Assembly: GCA_015767395.1 (NCBI GenBank)
Contig: JADWMI010000076.1
Location: forward strand, 1 to 9,570
Reading direction: 5' to 3'
DNA length: 9,570 nt
Source of the DNA: Bacteroidota bacterium
GTDB lineage: Bacteria > Bacteroidota > Bacteroidia > Flavobacteriales > Flavobacteriaceae
Part shown: one piece after another, positions 1-6,665 of the stretch
How positions within the stretch are numbered: the first letter of the stretch is position 1
How the letters are laid out: every line of letters begins with the position of its first letter
Notes under the pieces: model-generated
The model's database searches: none
Told to the model about the DNA's origin: nothing
Seen by the model: the letters and a program-made list of their open reading frames with translations, nothing else
Position numbers and translations under genes: made by a program

Positions 1-33
1 CCAATATTCCTTTATTAATTCTATTATATTCAT
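1..33 (-). CDS. Possible 5' end of a gene leaving the left edge
   Basis: On the minus strand an ATG at 33-31 opens a frame reading M-N-I-I-E-L-I-K-E-Y-W up to the window edge, with no stop. Eleven codons are too few to recognise a family, and the start does not look like a signal peptide. The support is positional: a good TAnnTTTG-type box (TATATTTG, 57-64) lies 24 bp upstream, and the conserved 60-bp element (101-160) lies upstream of that, the order expected of a regulated promoter. A 13-nt perfect inverted repeat (ACAATT-A-AATTGT, 38-50) covers the expected transcription start. It may be a chance frame. Confidence 0.25.
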   Translation of the reverse strand, partial: MNIIELIKEYW

Positions 34-56
34 CAAGACAATTAAATTGTTTAATG

Positions 57-64
57 CAAATATA
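57..64 (-). promoter_or_regulatory. Bacteroidota-type -7 box (TATATTTG)
   Basis: Read on the minus strand this is TATATTTG, a full match to the Bacteroidota sigma-factor -7 consensus TAnnTTTG. No convincing TTG -33 box is visible at the usual distance, which would fit a promoter that depends on an activator. The conserved 60-bp element ends 36 bp further upstream. It would drive a gene leaving the left edge. Confidence 0.35.
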
Positions 65-100
65 AACGCAAAACGCATCGATAAGTTTGAACATAATACT

Positions 101-160
101 GTTAAAATAGCATATATCGAGCATGTTTATTTTGTGCTATGTTTTGTTCTTTATGTGTTA
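101..160 (-). repeat. 60-bp regulatory element, copy A
   Basis: This stretch matches 2295-2354 at 44 of 60 positions without a gap, and similarity continues weakly for about 10 bp beyond the low-coordinate end. The best block is ttaaaatagca (102-112, plus strand). It holds GTGTTA at 155-160 and GTGCTA at 134-139, which are TAACAC and TAGCAC on the minus strand, starting exactly 21 bp apart. TAGCATA at 108-114 is a possible inverted third half-site. The arrangement suits binding by an AraC-type regulator and lies just upstream of a -7 box. I infer that it is an operator for the HTCS in this window. Confidence 0.55.
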
Positions 161-465
161 AACCAGGTTGTGGTAAAGCAACAATTAAGTGGTTCTCTTA
201 TAGGTGAAAGGGGAATAGCAAAAATAGCATTTGATGCTTCTATAGTTTTGAGGAAGTTATCTTAGCAAAATAAAGTAGAAAAGGGGATCTAAGAAAGTTT
301 GTAAAATGAAACCTAATGGATTTACATAATACAGCTTTTATTTGCTTACTGTTAAATGGAGATAATCTTATACTTAAATATTTCGACTTTACAAAATAGG
401 ATCTTTACTTGTTATACTAAAAGAGAAAAACTAGTTGGCCTAAAAGAATTCTTCGTTTCATTGTT

Positions 466-1947
466 TTATTTCTTCACAACAATCTTTGTTAATGAATTTC
501 TTGGAAGTTCAATAATTAATCCATTTCCATTTTCAATATTAACTGTGGTTTCTATAAGTTTACCATTTCCATTACTGCCTTTAACAAAAGAGGTAGCCTT
601 AACGGTTCCAATAGCATAATTATTTAAATCAATACCTGTAGAAAGTGTTTCTTCTGATTGCTTTTTGTTAATAAGGTAAATGATGAGTTCGTTATTTACT
701 GCATCGAAAACTGCGATATCATAAACGCCATTTATAGAAGAAGCGCATTTTACTTTTGCACCTCCCATGGCGGCTCCAAACATTTCAAAAACGGACCCCA
801 TAGCATTTTCTGAATAATTATTTGTAGGATCTAAAACAAGTCTGTTTACCGTATTTCCAGTAGCATTTGGCCAATGTACACCCCAGAAATTTGCCATAAA
901 TAAATTGGCATCTATATACTGGGAAAACATTTCTGAAACCATTAATGCCGATTCGAATTTAGATGGTGTTTCTGTGTCTGAAGGTCCTGGCGCTAAATTC
1001 CATTCGTTGCTCGCTAATTTAATATCTCCATGGCCTAAGGAATTCATTAAAGGTTTAAAGGCTCTAATCTCTCTCTCAAAACTCAAACCATTGTACCATT
1101 GGTTTTTAGTAGACATTGGAAAACTTGAAATCCAGTGATTAAAAGTAGCGTCTTCCCAACTCCAATACCAATGCACTTCTATAATATCAATATGGTCTCC
1201 TGCTTTTGAAACGATGGTTTCCAATCCTCCAGTCTTTGATGTAATATTTCTTTCCCAATTTACAACCGTTTCAATATTTGGGTCTACCGCTTTTAGAGCA
1301 GGCACATACAAATTTATTTGATCGGCATATTCAGTTGGCGTCATTTTATAATTTGCACCAGTGTGATATACTTCATTATCCAAATAAAAATACTTAACAT
1401 CATAGCCGTTGTCTGTGCAATGTTGTACCAAAGCTACTGCCTCAGCAATACCATCTTGTACGCGATTGTATTTCATACCAGATCCCATATTAATACCTAC
1501 CATTGGTTCAGCACCTATAGCTGTAACATTGGCCATATATTCATCTATATCCATATACTCGGATGCTGGTTGATCATTAGCCGTGTCATAATTAGGGTTC
1601 CAATTGTCCTTCCAACCTTCGCCGTTTAAATTGTTCCAATGGTAACGATTTACAACGGCACCACCAGGATAGCGAAGAATTCCAGTATTAAAACGTTTGA
1701 ACATGGTTGGCATTTGCCCAGTTCCTTGTTGCCAAAAGTTGTCCTTTTCAAAACAATAAATGGTATTGAAACCCATTAATAGTTTACTTACTTCTCCTTG
1801 GGTTTCATTTACATCAACTAAAATATCATAAGCCGTTTCGGTTAAAACTGGTGGCGTTTCACCACCTTGTTCTTGCCCGTCATCGTCTGAACAAGAAATA
1901 AAAACAGCTGTAAACATTAATATTGAGTACTTGATATATTTATTCAT
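466..1947 (-). CDS. Surface lipoprotein glycoside hydrolase, clan GH-A (GH51/GH39-like)
   Basis: A 493-residue secreted lipoprotein. Residues 1-18 form a lipoprotein signal ending in F-I-S before Cys19. The following Ser-Asp-Asp-Asp resembles the Bacteroidota surface-export signal, so the enzyme probably sits on the outside of the outer membrane. Residues 40-390 look like a (beta/alpha)8 barrel of clan GH-A: RYPGG (92-96), the Asn191-Glu192 pair expected to hold the acid/base, and Glu315 in SNEWN as the probable nucleophile, 123 residues later. Aromatic HWYW (259-262) could line the active site. Residues 400-493 look like the C-terminal beta-sandwich of arabinofuranosidase-type enzymes. Retaining hydrolysis is expected. 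The motifs recall GH51 alpha-L-arabinofuranosidases and GH39, but the flanking residues are not typical of GH51, so family and substrate remain open. The ATG at 1947 is the start because it begins the signal peptide directly. It follows the HTCS gene after a long regulatory gap. Confidence 0.82.
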   Translation of the reverse strand: MNKYIKYSILMFTAVFISCSDDDGQEQGGETPPVLTETAYDILVDVNETQGEVSKLLMGFNTIYCFEKDNFWQQGTGQMPTMFKRFNTGILRYPGGAVVNRYHWNNLNGEGWKDNWNPNYDTANDQPASEYMDIDEYMANVTAIGAEPMVGINMGSGMKYNRVQDGIAEAVALVQHCTDNGYDVKYFYLDNEVYHTGANYKMTPTEYADQINLYVPALKAVDPNIETVVNWERNITSKTGGLETIVSKAGDHIDIIEVHWYWSWEDATFNHWISSFPMSTKNQWYNGLSFEREIRAFKPLMNSLGHGDIKLASNEWNLAPGPSDTETPSKFESALMVSEMFSQYIDANLFMANFWGVHWPNATGNTVNRLVLDPTNNYSENAMGSVFEMFGAAMGGAKVKCASSINGVYDIAVFDAVNNELIIYLINKKQSEETLSTGIDLNNYAIGTVKATSFVKGSNGNGKLIETTVNIENGNGLIIELPRNSLTKIVVKK

Positions 1948-1980
1948 CTTTTTTTATATAAATTAAAGTTAATGATGGCT

Positions 1981-2021
1981 ATAAAAAAGATACGATGACA
2001 CTATAAAATAATGCCATCGTA
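1981..2021 (-). terminator. Hairpin plus U-run: terminator or leader attenuator
   Basis: On the minus-strand RNA a 10-bp stem forms between 2021-2012 (UACGAUGGCA) and 2000-1991 (UGUCAUCGUA), with one G-U wobble and an 11-nt loop. It is followed directly by UCUUUUUUAU (1990-1981). That is the form of a Rho-independent terminator. It ends about 34 nt before the GH start codon and about 420 nt after the HTCS stop. It may end the HTCS transcript or, if the GH promoter lies upstream near copy B or C, act as an attenuator in the GH leader. The stem is only moderately GC-rich. Confidence 0.5.
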
Positions 2022-2048
2022 CCTTAAAACAAACTAACTCAAATTAAT

Positions 2049-2083
2049 TAACTTTTATTATTTAATGTTTTTTATGTGTTAAA
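2049..2083 (-). repeat. Possible degenerate third copy (C) of the regulatory element
   Basis: The 13-mer tttatgtgttaaa (2071-2083, plus strand) is identical to 150-162 in copy A, and the 33 bp ending at 2081 match copy A at 24 positions. The outer half-site GTGTTA (2076-2081) is intact, but its 21-bp partner is degenerate (TTATTA at 2055-2060). It lies about 100 bp before the GH start, closer than copy B. AT-richness inflates the similarity, so this is a tentative call. Confidence 0.3.
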
Positions 2084-2086
2084 GGT

Positions 2087-2099
2087 TTGTAGACTACAA
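2087..2099. repeat. 13-nt perfect dyad TTGTAG-A-CTACAA
   Basis: Two 6-nt arms are separated by a single A, about 140 bp upstream of the GH start and adjacent to copy C. Such a short dyad could be an operator, but it could also arise by chance in 490 bp of AT-rich sequence. Confidence 0.25.
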
Positions 2100-2294
2100 T
2101 CATAGTATTTCATTTTAAGCATATGTTTGAAATAACTTATGACTTAAAAGAACAAGACTTATTATAAAGAGAACAATAATTATTACTTCTAACCAATGCT
2201 TCTTTATTATATTTTTCGTTTTCATTTAAACTATCATAAAATTGATAGGTACAAAGTAAATTCAAAAGCAGCCTGCAATATGCGACAAAACATT

Positions 2295-2354
2295 ATTAAA
2301 ATAGCACAGATAGCACATGCCTGTTTTGTGTTAGTATTTGTGTTTTAAGTGTTA
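2295..2354 (-). repeat. 60-bp regulatory element, copy B
   Basis: This is the partner of 101-160, with 44 of 60 positions identical and no gaps. GTGTTA occurs at 2349-2354 and again at 2328-2333, both TAACAC on the minus strand, starting 21 bp apart. On the plus strand TAGCACA occurs twice with a 9-bp period (2302-2308 and 2311-2317), facing the other half-sites as an inverted repeat. It lies 348 bp upstream of the GH start and just past the HTCS gene. I infer a binding site for the HTCS AraC domain; no footprint or alignment supports this yet. Confidence 0.55.
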
Positions 2355-2438
2355 TTTACCATTGAAAGATTTTAGCCCTTCTACAATTTCTGGATGTAAA
2401 AAATCTATGATGTACTTGGTTTTGTTTTGAGAAGTGCA
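2352..2438 (-). other. 28 open codons in frame after the HTCS stop (possible coding remnant)
   Basis: Directly after the HTCS TAA (2441-2439) the same frame stays open for 28 codons, then meets TAA at 2354-2352. The translation has ordinary protein character, including the stretch KYIIDFLHPEIVEGLKSF. There is no ATG, so it is not a separate gene by itself. It could be a former C-terminal extension cut off by a new stop, the 3' remnant of a lost gene, or chance. A run of this length without a stop is not rare enough in random AT-rich DNA to decide. Confidence 0.25.
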
Positions 2439-5400
2439 TTATTTAGCGTAATCTTTTGGAGAAACACCAAACAACTCTTTAAAACATCGTGTAAAGTAGG
2501 AATGGTGTGTAAAGCCAACCATATACATGACCTCTGAAACATTAAGTTGCTCATTTTTCAACAATTGAGCTGCTCTTTTTAAACGAATATTCCGTATAAA
2601 TTCATTGGCTGTTTGCCCCGTTAATGCCTTTACTTTTCGATATAGATTGGTTGAACTAATGCCTAACATTTTACTAATTAATTTAACACTTAGTTCAGAA
2701 TTGTCCATTTCCATTTCTATTTTAGCCAACAAATCATCTAAAAACTTTTCGTCTAAGGAATTAACCGTTATCTCAGAAGGTTCTAGTTTTAGTTGTTGTA
2801 AATATATTTTCTTTAAGGATTCCCGTTGTTTTATCAGGTTTTTCATTCGGACAGTAAGAAGTTCCAAATTAAAAGGTTTTTGAATATAGTCATCTGCACC
2901 TGTCTCTATGCCTGTTATTTTGTTATCTATGCCACTTTTAGCAGTCAATAAAATAAATGGGATATGACTGGTTCTAATATCGGCCTTCAATTTTTTACAA
3001 AATTCGATTCCATCCACATTTGGCATCATTAAATCAGACACTATAATATCGGGTAATTCCTTTATGGCGACATTAAATCCTTGCTGCCCATCTTCGGCTT
3101 CAACTACTTTATAAGATGCGGTTAACCCAGCAGTCAAAAAAGCGCGCATATCGCCATCGTCTTCAACAATTAACGCCTTTAAAGGGTTGTCGCTATCAGG
3201 TTTTTTATCAACAGGCATTTCATTTTCACTTGTGATATTTTCAAATTCCTCAACAGCTTTTTCTGAAGGTTCTTTAATTAAAGGCGCTACAACTTCATAA
3301 TTTTTGAGTAAGGACTTGTCTTTTGGCAAGGAAAAAATAAATATACTTCCAGCGTTTAACACACTTTCAAATGTAATAGTGCCATTGTGCAGTGTTGCAT
3401 ATTCGTGAATTAGCGATAAACCAATCCCTGTACCTTTTTGGTTTGTGTAGTTTGGCGAAGAAAGACTTTTAAAACGATCAAATATATTGGCCTGATCCTC
3501 TTTACTAATGCCACTTCCTGTATCAGAAACTGAAATAGAAATGTAATTATCTTCAATATTTTTGGTAGTTCCATACTCAATATGAACTTTTATGGTACCG
3601 TTATCGGGCGTAAACTTAAAAGCATTTGACAGTAAATTATAAATAACCTTTTCAACTTTTTCTAAATCAAACCATATAATTTCAGATTCAATTTCTGAAG
3701 AGAACTGAAGAAAAATATTTCTTCTAAGTGATTCTTCATTGAATTGATCAATTTTCCGTTTACAAAATTTAACAATATCGTATTGTTGTATTCTAAGTTT
3801 CTCACCGCCTGCTTCAATTTTTCTAATATCGAGAATTTGATTTACCAATTTTTTTAAGCGATCGGCATTTCTCTTTACCAACGATAAACTATTTAAAGTA
3901 GCTTCATCTAATTTTTTTGTTAATAAATCATCAACCGGACTACTAATTAACGTTAATGGTGTTTTTAATTCATGTGTGATATTTGTAAAAAAACGTGTTT
4001 TGAGCGCTATCAGTTCTTCACTTTTCTGATGCTTTAGCTTTTCAAATTTTAATTCACTTTTATCTCTTTCTCTGTTTAAAAGTATGCTTCTATAAAACAG
4101 GATTAATAAAACAAAACATAACAAATAAAATATTAAGGCCCACCATGAAAAATAAATAGGTGTTTTAACAATGATATTTAAAACTCTCTCTTTACCATTA
4201 AATACACCTTGATTATTACTTGCCTTCACTTTTAATTTGTAATTACCTGGTCTAACTTGTGTGTACGATACATAGTTTTGGCCATCTTTTAAAATACGCC
4301 AATCGCCTTCATATTCTTCCAATATGTACTTATATTCTATGTCCTCTTTTGAATTAAATGGCAATGAAGAAAAGTCCACCCGAAAAGAATTTTCATCGTA
4401 ATTTAAAATAATAGCATCTGTGGCATCAATGTGCTTATTTAATATAAACCTTGAATTGTATTCAGTATAGGGTTTTATTTCAGTATTGCTTATTGAAAAA
4501 TGGGTCCATTTAACTTCTGCGGTTTCTTTTTCAATTTTTAAATCATTTGCCTTTAATGAAGCAAAGCCCGTTTGGCCTGATAAAAGCATTGTTTTATCAG
4601 GCATTACTTTTATTTTTTTTATTTTTTTTAATCCAATTTCATCATTTGGAACCCTTATGACTTCGTTGTCTTTTTTATCAAAGAAATAAAACGTATTATC
4701 TGAAATAAAATAAACTATTGAATCAATGGCAACAGCACTTGTTATATTTGCTGGTAAATCTTCAAAATGAATGAATTTTTCTAGTTTTGAATTCCATTGG
4801 AACAATCCTATGTATGAGGATATCCAAAGTATTTGTTTTTCATCGAAAAAGAGATTGTTTACAGATATATTTGGAACTTGCCCATATTTACTTTTAGTAA
4901 AACGTTCAAATACCCCATTTAAAGTGTAAAAACAATTAATTCCTTTAGCTGTTGCAATCCAAATATTATCGTGCTCATCAAACGCTATATCACGAATTGT
5001 ACTTGAGGATAATGAATTGTCATTATTTGGCTCATACTTAAAATTTATAAATTCAATTTCTCCATTCTTTTTTTTAACTATTTTAAACAATCCTTTATTG
5101 GCGGTTCCAATCCAGATGGTTCCCTTAGAATCTTGAGCAATACTAGTTAAATAATTGGATTTTAAAACATTATTTCCTTTTGATTTAGAAACGTAGTTTG
5201 AAAACGTTTTCTTCTTCAAATCATAAACATTTAGTCCTCCTGAAGTAGCAATCCATACCAAGCCATTCTTGTCACAAAGAATAGCTTCTACCTTATTATG
5301 AAGAATTTTGGGAGGTAAAAATTGAGTGTAGGTGTTGTTATCCTTGTCAAATTTAAATACGCCCTGTTGCGAGGCAATCCAAATATCACCGTTATCTTGT

Positions 5401-6518
5401 TTTGAAAAATCATTAATGATCACCCCATTTTTAAAAAAGGAAGCATTTTTATAGAACTGATTTAAGCGTACATTATTCTCATTTAAATAAACTTTATCGA
5501 CTCCAGTATCAGTAGCAATCCATAGATTTCTATGGCTATCAAAATAAATATCATTAATTACATTGTTGCTAATACTAAATGAATTATTATAATCGTAATA
5601 TAAATTATTGAAATTTTCATTTTCGATGTCAAATATATTCAGTCCCAAATCAGTTCCTAACCATAGATCATTATCAACTCTGTGAATTGATTTAACAACA
5701 CTATTACTAATGGAATTGTTCTTTGCTGAATGGCTATATTGCTTAAATTGCTGGTTGTTTGTATTAAACAGGCACAATCCCGTTTCAGTTCCAATAATTA
5801 AGATACTGTCATTCTCTTTTTCCAATGGATTAATACTTAAAATTAAATTATTGGAGTGATATAATGAATCGCTTTTTTGTAATTTAAATTGGGTTATTTT
5901 TTTTTGCTTTCTGTCTAATAAATTGAGTTTGTCGTAGGTGCCTATCCATAGATTTTCATTTTTGTCTTCGTATATGGTTCGAACTACATTATTACTTAAA
6001 CTATTCTCAATACTTGGTTGATGGATGTATTGCGCTATAAAAGTGCCATCCATATTATAAATAAGTAAACCGCTAACAGTGCCTATTAAAATTTCGCCCT
6101 TGGATGTTGTATTTAAACTACGGAACGTTTTTCCATTAATGTGAGCATCGTTGAGTAAAATTGAAGTTTCTTTAATAGGGTTATAAATAAAAACTCCGAA
6201 AGCAGAACCTACCCAAATATTTCCTTTGATATCTTCAACTATAGAAATGACCGGTCCAAAGCTTTGTGAACTGCCATTTTCCAAGATGCAACTAATCACC
6301 TTCCCCTTATAACCATCATACAATACCAATCCGTTATTAAATCCAAACCAAATAAAACCTCTAGAATCTTCAAAAATGCAATTGGCTCTACTGTCTTCCA
6401 CTTCAGAGGGTAATTCAATATGCTCAAACTTATGATTGCCTTGTGCTTTTACAGCGGCAGTATAAGTACAGATAAAGATTGCAAATAAGTATATGAAATG
6501 AAATTTAATGAAACGCAT
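2439..6518 (-). CDS. Hybrid two-component system sensor/regulator (HTCS)
   Basis: A complete 1359-residue one-protein sensor and transcription factor of the type that controls Bacteroidota PULs. A signal peptide (about 1-25, ending A-V-K-A) leads into Reg_prop propeller repeats (about 40-660). I count about 12 clear blades with W-I-G-T / W-I-A-T motifs plus degenerate ones, consistent with two seven-bladed propellers. A Y_Y_Y domain (about 710-787) and one membrane helix (about 791-809) follow. The cytoplasmic part has a histidine kinase with His849 in THELKTP, N-box Asn961/Asn965 and G-boxes DTGSG (999-1003) and GTGIG (1029-1033). An acidic linker precedes a receiver with Glu1119-Asp1120-Asp1121, phospho-acceptor Asp1162, Thr1192 and Lys1214. 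An AraC-type helix-turn-helix (about 1260-1359) ends in SPKDYAK. All phosphorelay residues are present, so it should be functional. The periplasmic part is expected to bind an oligosaccharide of the target glycan. Its sites may be the 60-bp elements. Confidence 0.95.
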   Translation of the reverse strand: MRFIKFHFIYLFAIFICTYTAAVKAQGNHKFEHIELPSEVEDSRANCIFEDSRGFIWFGFNNGLVLYDGYKGKVISCILENGSSQSFGPVISIVEDIKGNIWVGSAFGVFIYNPIKETSILLNDAHINGKTFRSLNTTSKGEILIGTVSGLLIYNMDGTFIAQYIHQPSIENSLSNNVVRTIYEDKNENLWIGTYDKLNLLDRKQKKITQFKLQKSDSLYHSNNLILSINPLEKENDSILIIGTETGLCLFNTNNQQFKQYSHSAKNNSISNSVVKSIHRVDNDLWLGTDLGLNIFDIENENFNNLYYDYNNSFSISNNVINDIYFDSHRNLWIATDTGVDKVYLNENNVRLNQFYKNASFFKNGVIINDFSKQDNGDIWIASQQGVFKFDKDNNTYTQFLPPKILHNKVEAILCDKNGLVWIATSGGLNVYDLKKKTFSNYVSKSKGNNVLKSNYLTSIAQDSKGTIWIGTANKGLFKIVKKKNGEIEFINFKYEPNNDNSLSSSTIRDIAFDEHDNIWIATAKGINCFYTLNGVFERFTKSKYGQVPNISVNNLFFDEKQILWISSYIGLFQWNSKLEKFIHFEDLPANITSAVAIDSIVYFISDNTFYFFDKKDNEVIRVPNDEIGLKKIKKIKVMPDKTMLLSGQTGFASLKANDLKIEKETAEVKWTHFSISNTEIKPYTEYNSRFILNKHIDATDAIILNYDENSFRVDFSSLPFNSKEDIEYKYILEEYEGDWRILKDGQNYVSYTQVRPGNYKLKVKASNNQGVFNGKERVLNIIVKTPIYFSWWALIFYLLCFVLLILFYRSILLNRERDKSELKFEKLKHQKSEELIALKTRFFTNITHELKTPLTLISSPVDDLLTKKLDEATLNSLSLVKRNADRLKKLVNQILDIRKIEAGGEKLRIQQYDIVKFCKRKIDQFNEESLRRNIFLQFSSEIESEIIWFDLEKVEKVIYNLLSNAFKFTPDNGTIKVHIEYGTTKNIEDNYISISVSDTGSGISKEDQANIFDRFKSLSSPNYTNQKGTGIGLSLIHEYATLHNGTITFESVLNAGSIFIFSLPKDKSLLKNYEVVAPLIKEPSEKAVEEFENITSENEMPVDKKPDSDNPLKALIVEDDGDMRAFLTAGLTASYKVVEAEDGQQGFNVAIKELPDIIVSDLMMPNVDGIEFCKKLKADIRTSHIPFILLTAKSGIDNKITGIETGADDYIQKPFNLELLTVRMKNLIKQRESLKKIYLQQLKLEPSEITVNSLDEKFLDDLLAKIEMEMDNSELSVKLISKMLGISSTNLYRKVKALTGQTANEFIRNIRLKRAAQLLKNEQLNVSEVMYMVGFTHHSYFTRCFKELFGVSPKDYAK

Positions 6519-6583
6519 ATATCTAAAAAGGCATTTGAAATATTAATGTAAAAAATGATTTATCACTGGAAATATTTACGGGT

Positions 6584-6591
6584 CAAAAGTA
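6584..6591 (-). promoter_or_regulatory. -7 box (TACTTTTG) upstream of the HTCS gene
   Basis: On the minus strand this is TACTTTTG, a full match to TAnnTTTG, and would give a leader of roughly 60 nt for the HTCS gene. A TTG (6618-6616) lies 24 bp upstream, somewhat too far for a standard -33 box. Further upstream, acgttcaatatt (6611-6622) and atgttaaatatt (6634-6645) form an imperfect direct repeat (10 of 12) with a 23-bp period. The HTCS gene therefore probably has its own promoter and is not only read from the sulfatases. Confidence 0.4.
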
Positions 6592-6665
6592 TAGAATTAA
6601 AATAAAATAAACGTTCAATATTAAAATGATCTAATGTTAAATATTTTTTCAGTCAAATAGTAATC

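Larger units (their letters stand above)
1..465. other. AT-rich intergenic stretch left of the GH gene
   Basis: No secure gene lies here. Positions 1-160 hold the possible gene start, the -7 box and the conserved 60-bp element. Positions 161-465 show nothing I can name. I looked downstream of the GH stop for a hairpin followed by a U-run and found only the short palindrome AAGAATTCTT (444-453), which has no loop and no U-run. The open plus-strand frame at 47-265 runs straight through the repeated element and has no recognisable protein character. Confidence 0.6.
1948..2438. other. 491-bp regulatory gap between HTCS and GH genes
   Basis: No intact gene is visible. In the direction of transcription (high to low coordinate) the gap holds 28 open codons continuing the HTCS frame, copy B of the conserved element, a poorly defined promoter zone, a 13-nt dyad, a degenerate copy C, and a hairpin with a U-run just before the GH gene. 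The best -7 candidates for the GH gene are imperfect: TGCTTTTG (2263-2270) and TAACTTTA (1964-1971), each one base away from TAnnTTTG. The longest ATG-initiated minus-strand frame I traced in the middle (from 2103) is 12 codons and not credible. Confidence 0.6.

Noticed and set aside
47..265. Plus-strand open frame of 72 codons
   Set aside because: It runs through the repeated regulatory element and the promoter-like box, has no recognisable motif, and is antisense to the direction of every gene in the window.
4610..4630. Long T-run inside the HTCS gene as a terminator or slippage site
   Set aside because: It encodes a lysine/isoleucine-rich stretch (KKIKKIK) in an uninterrupted frame, and no adjacent hairpin is apparent.
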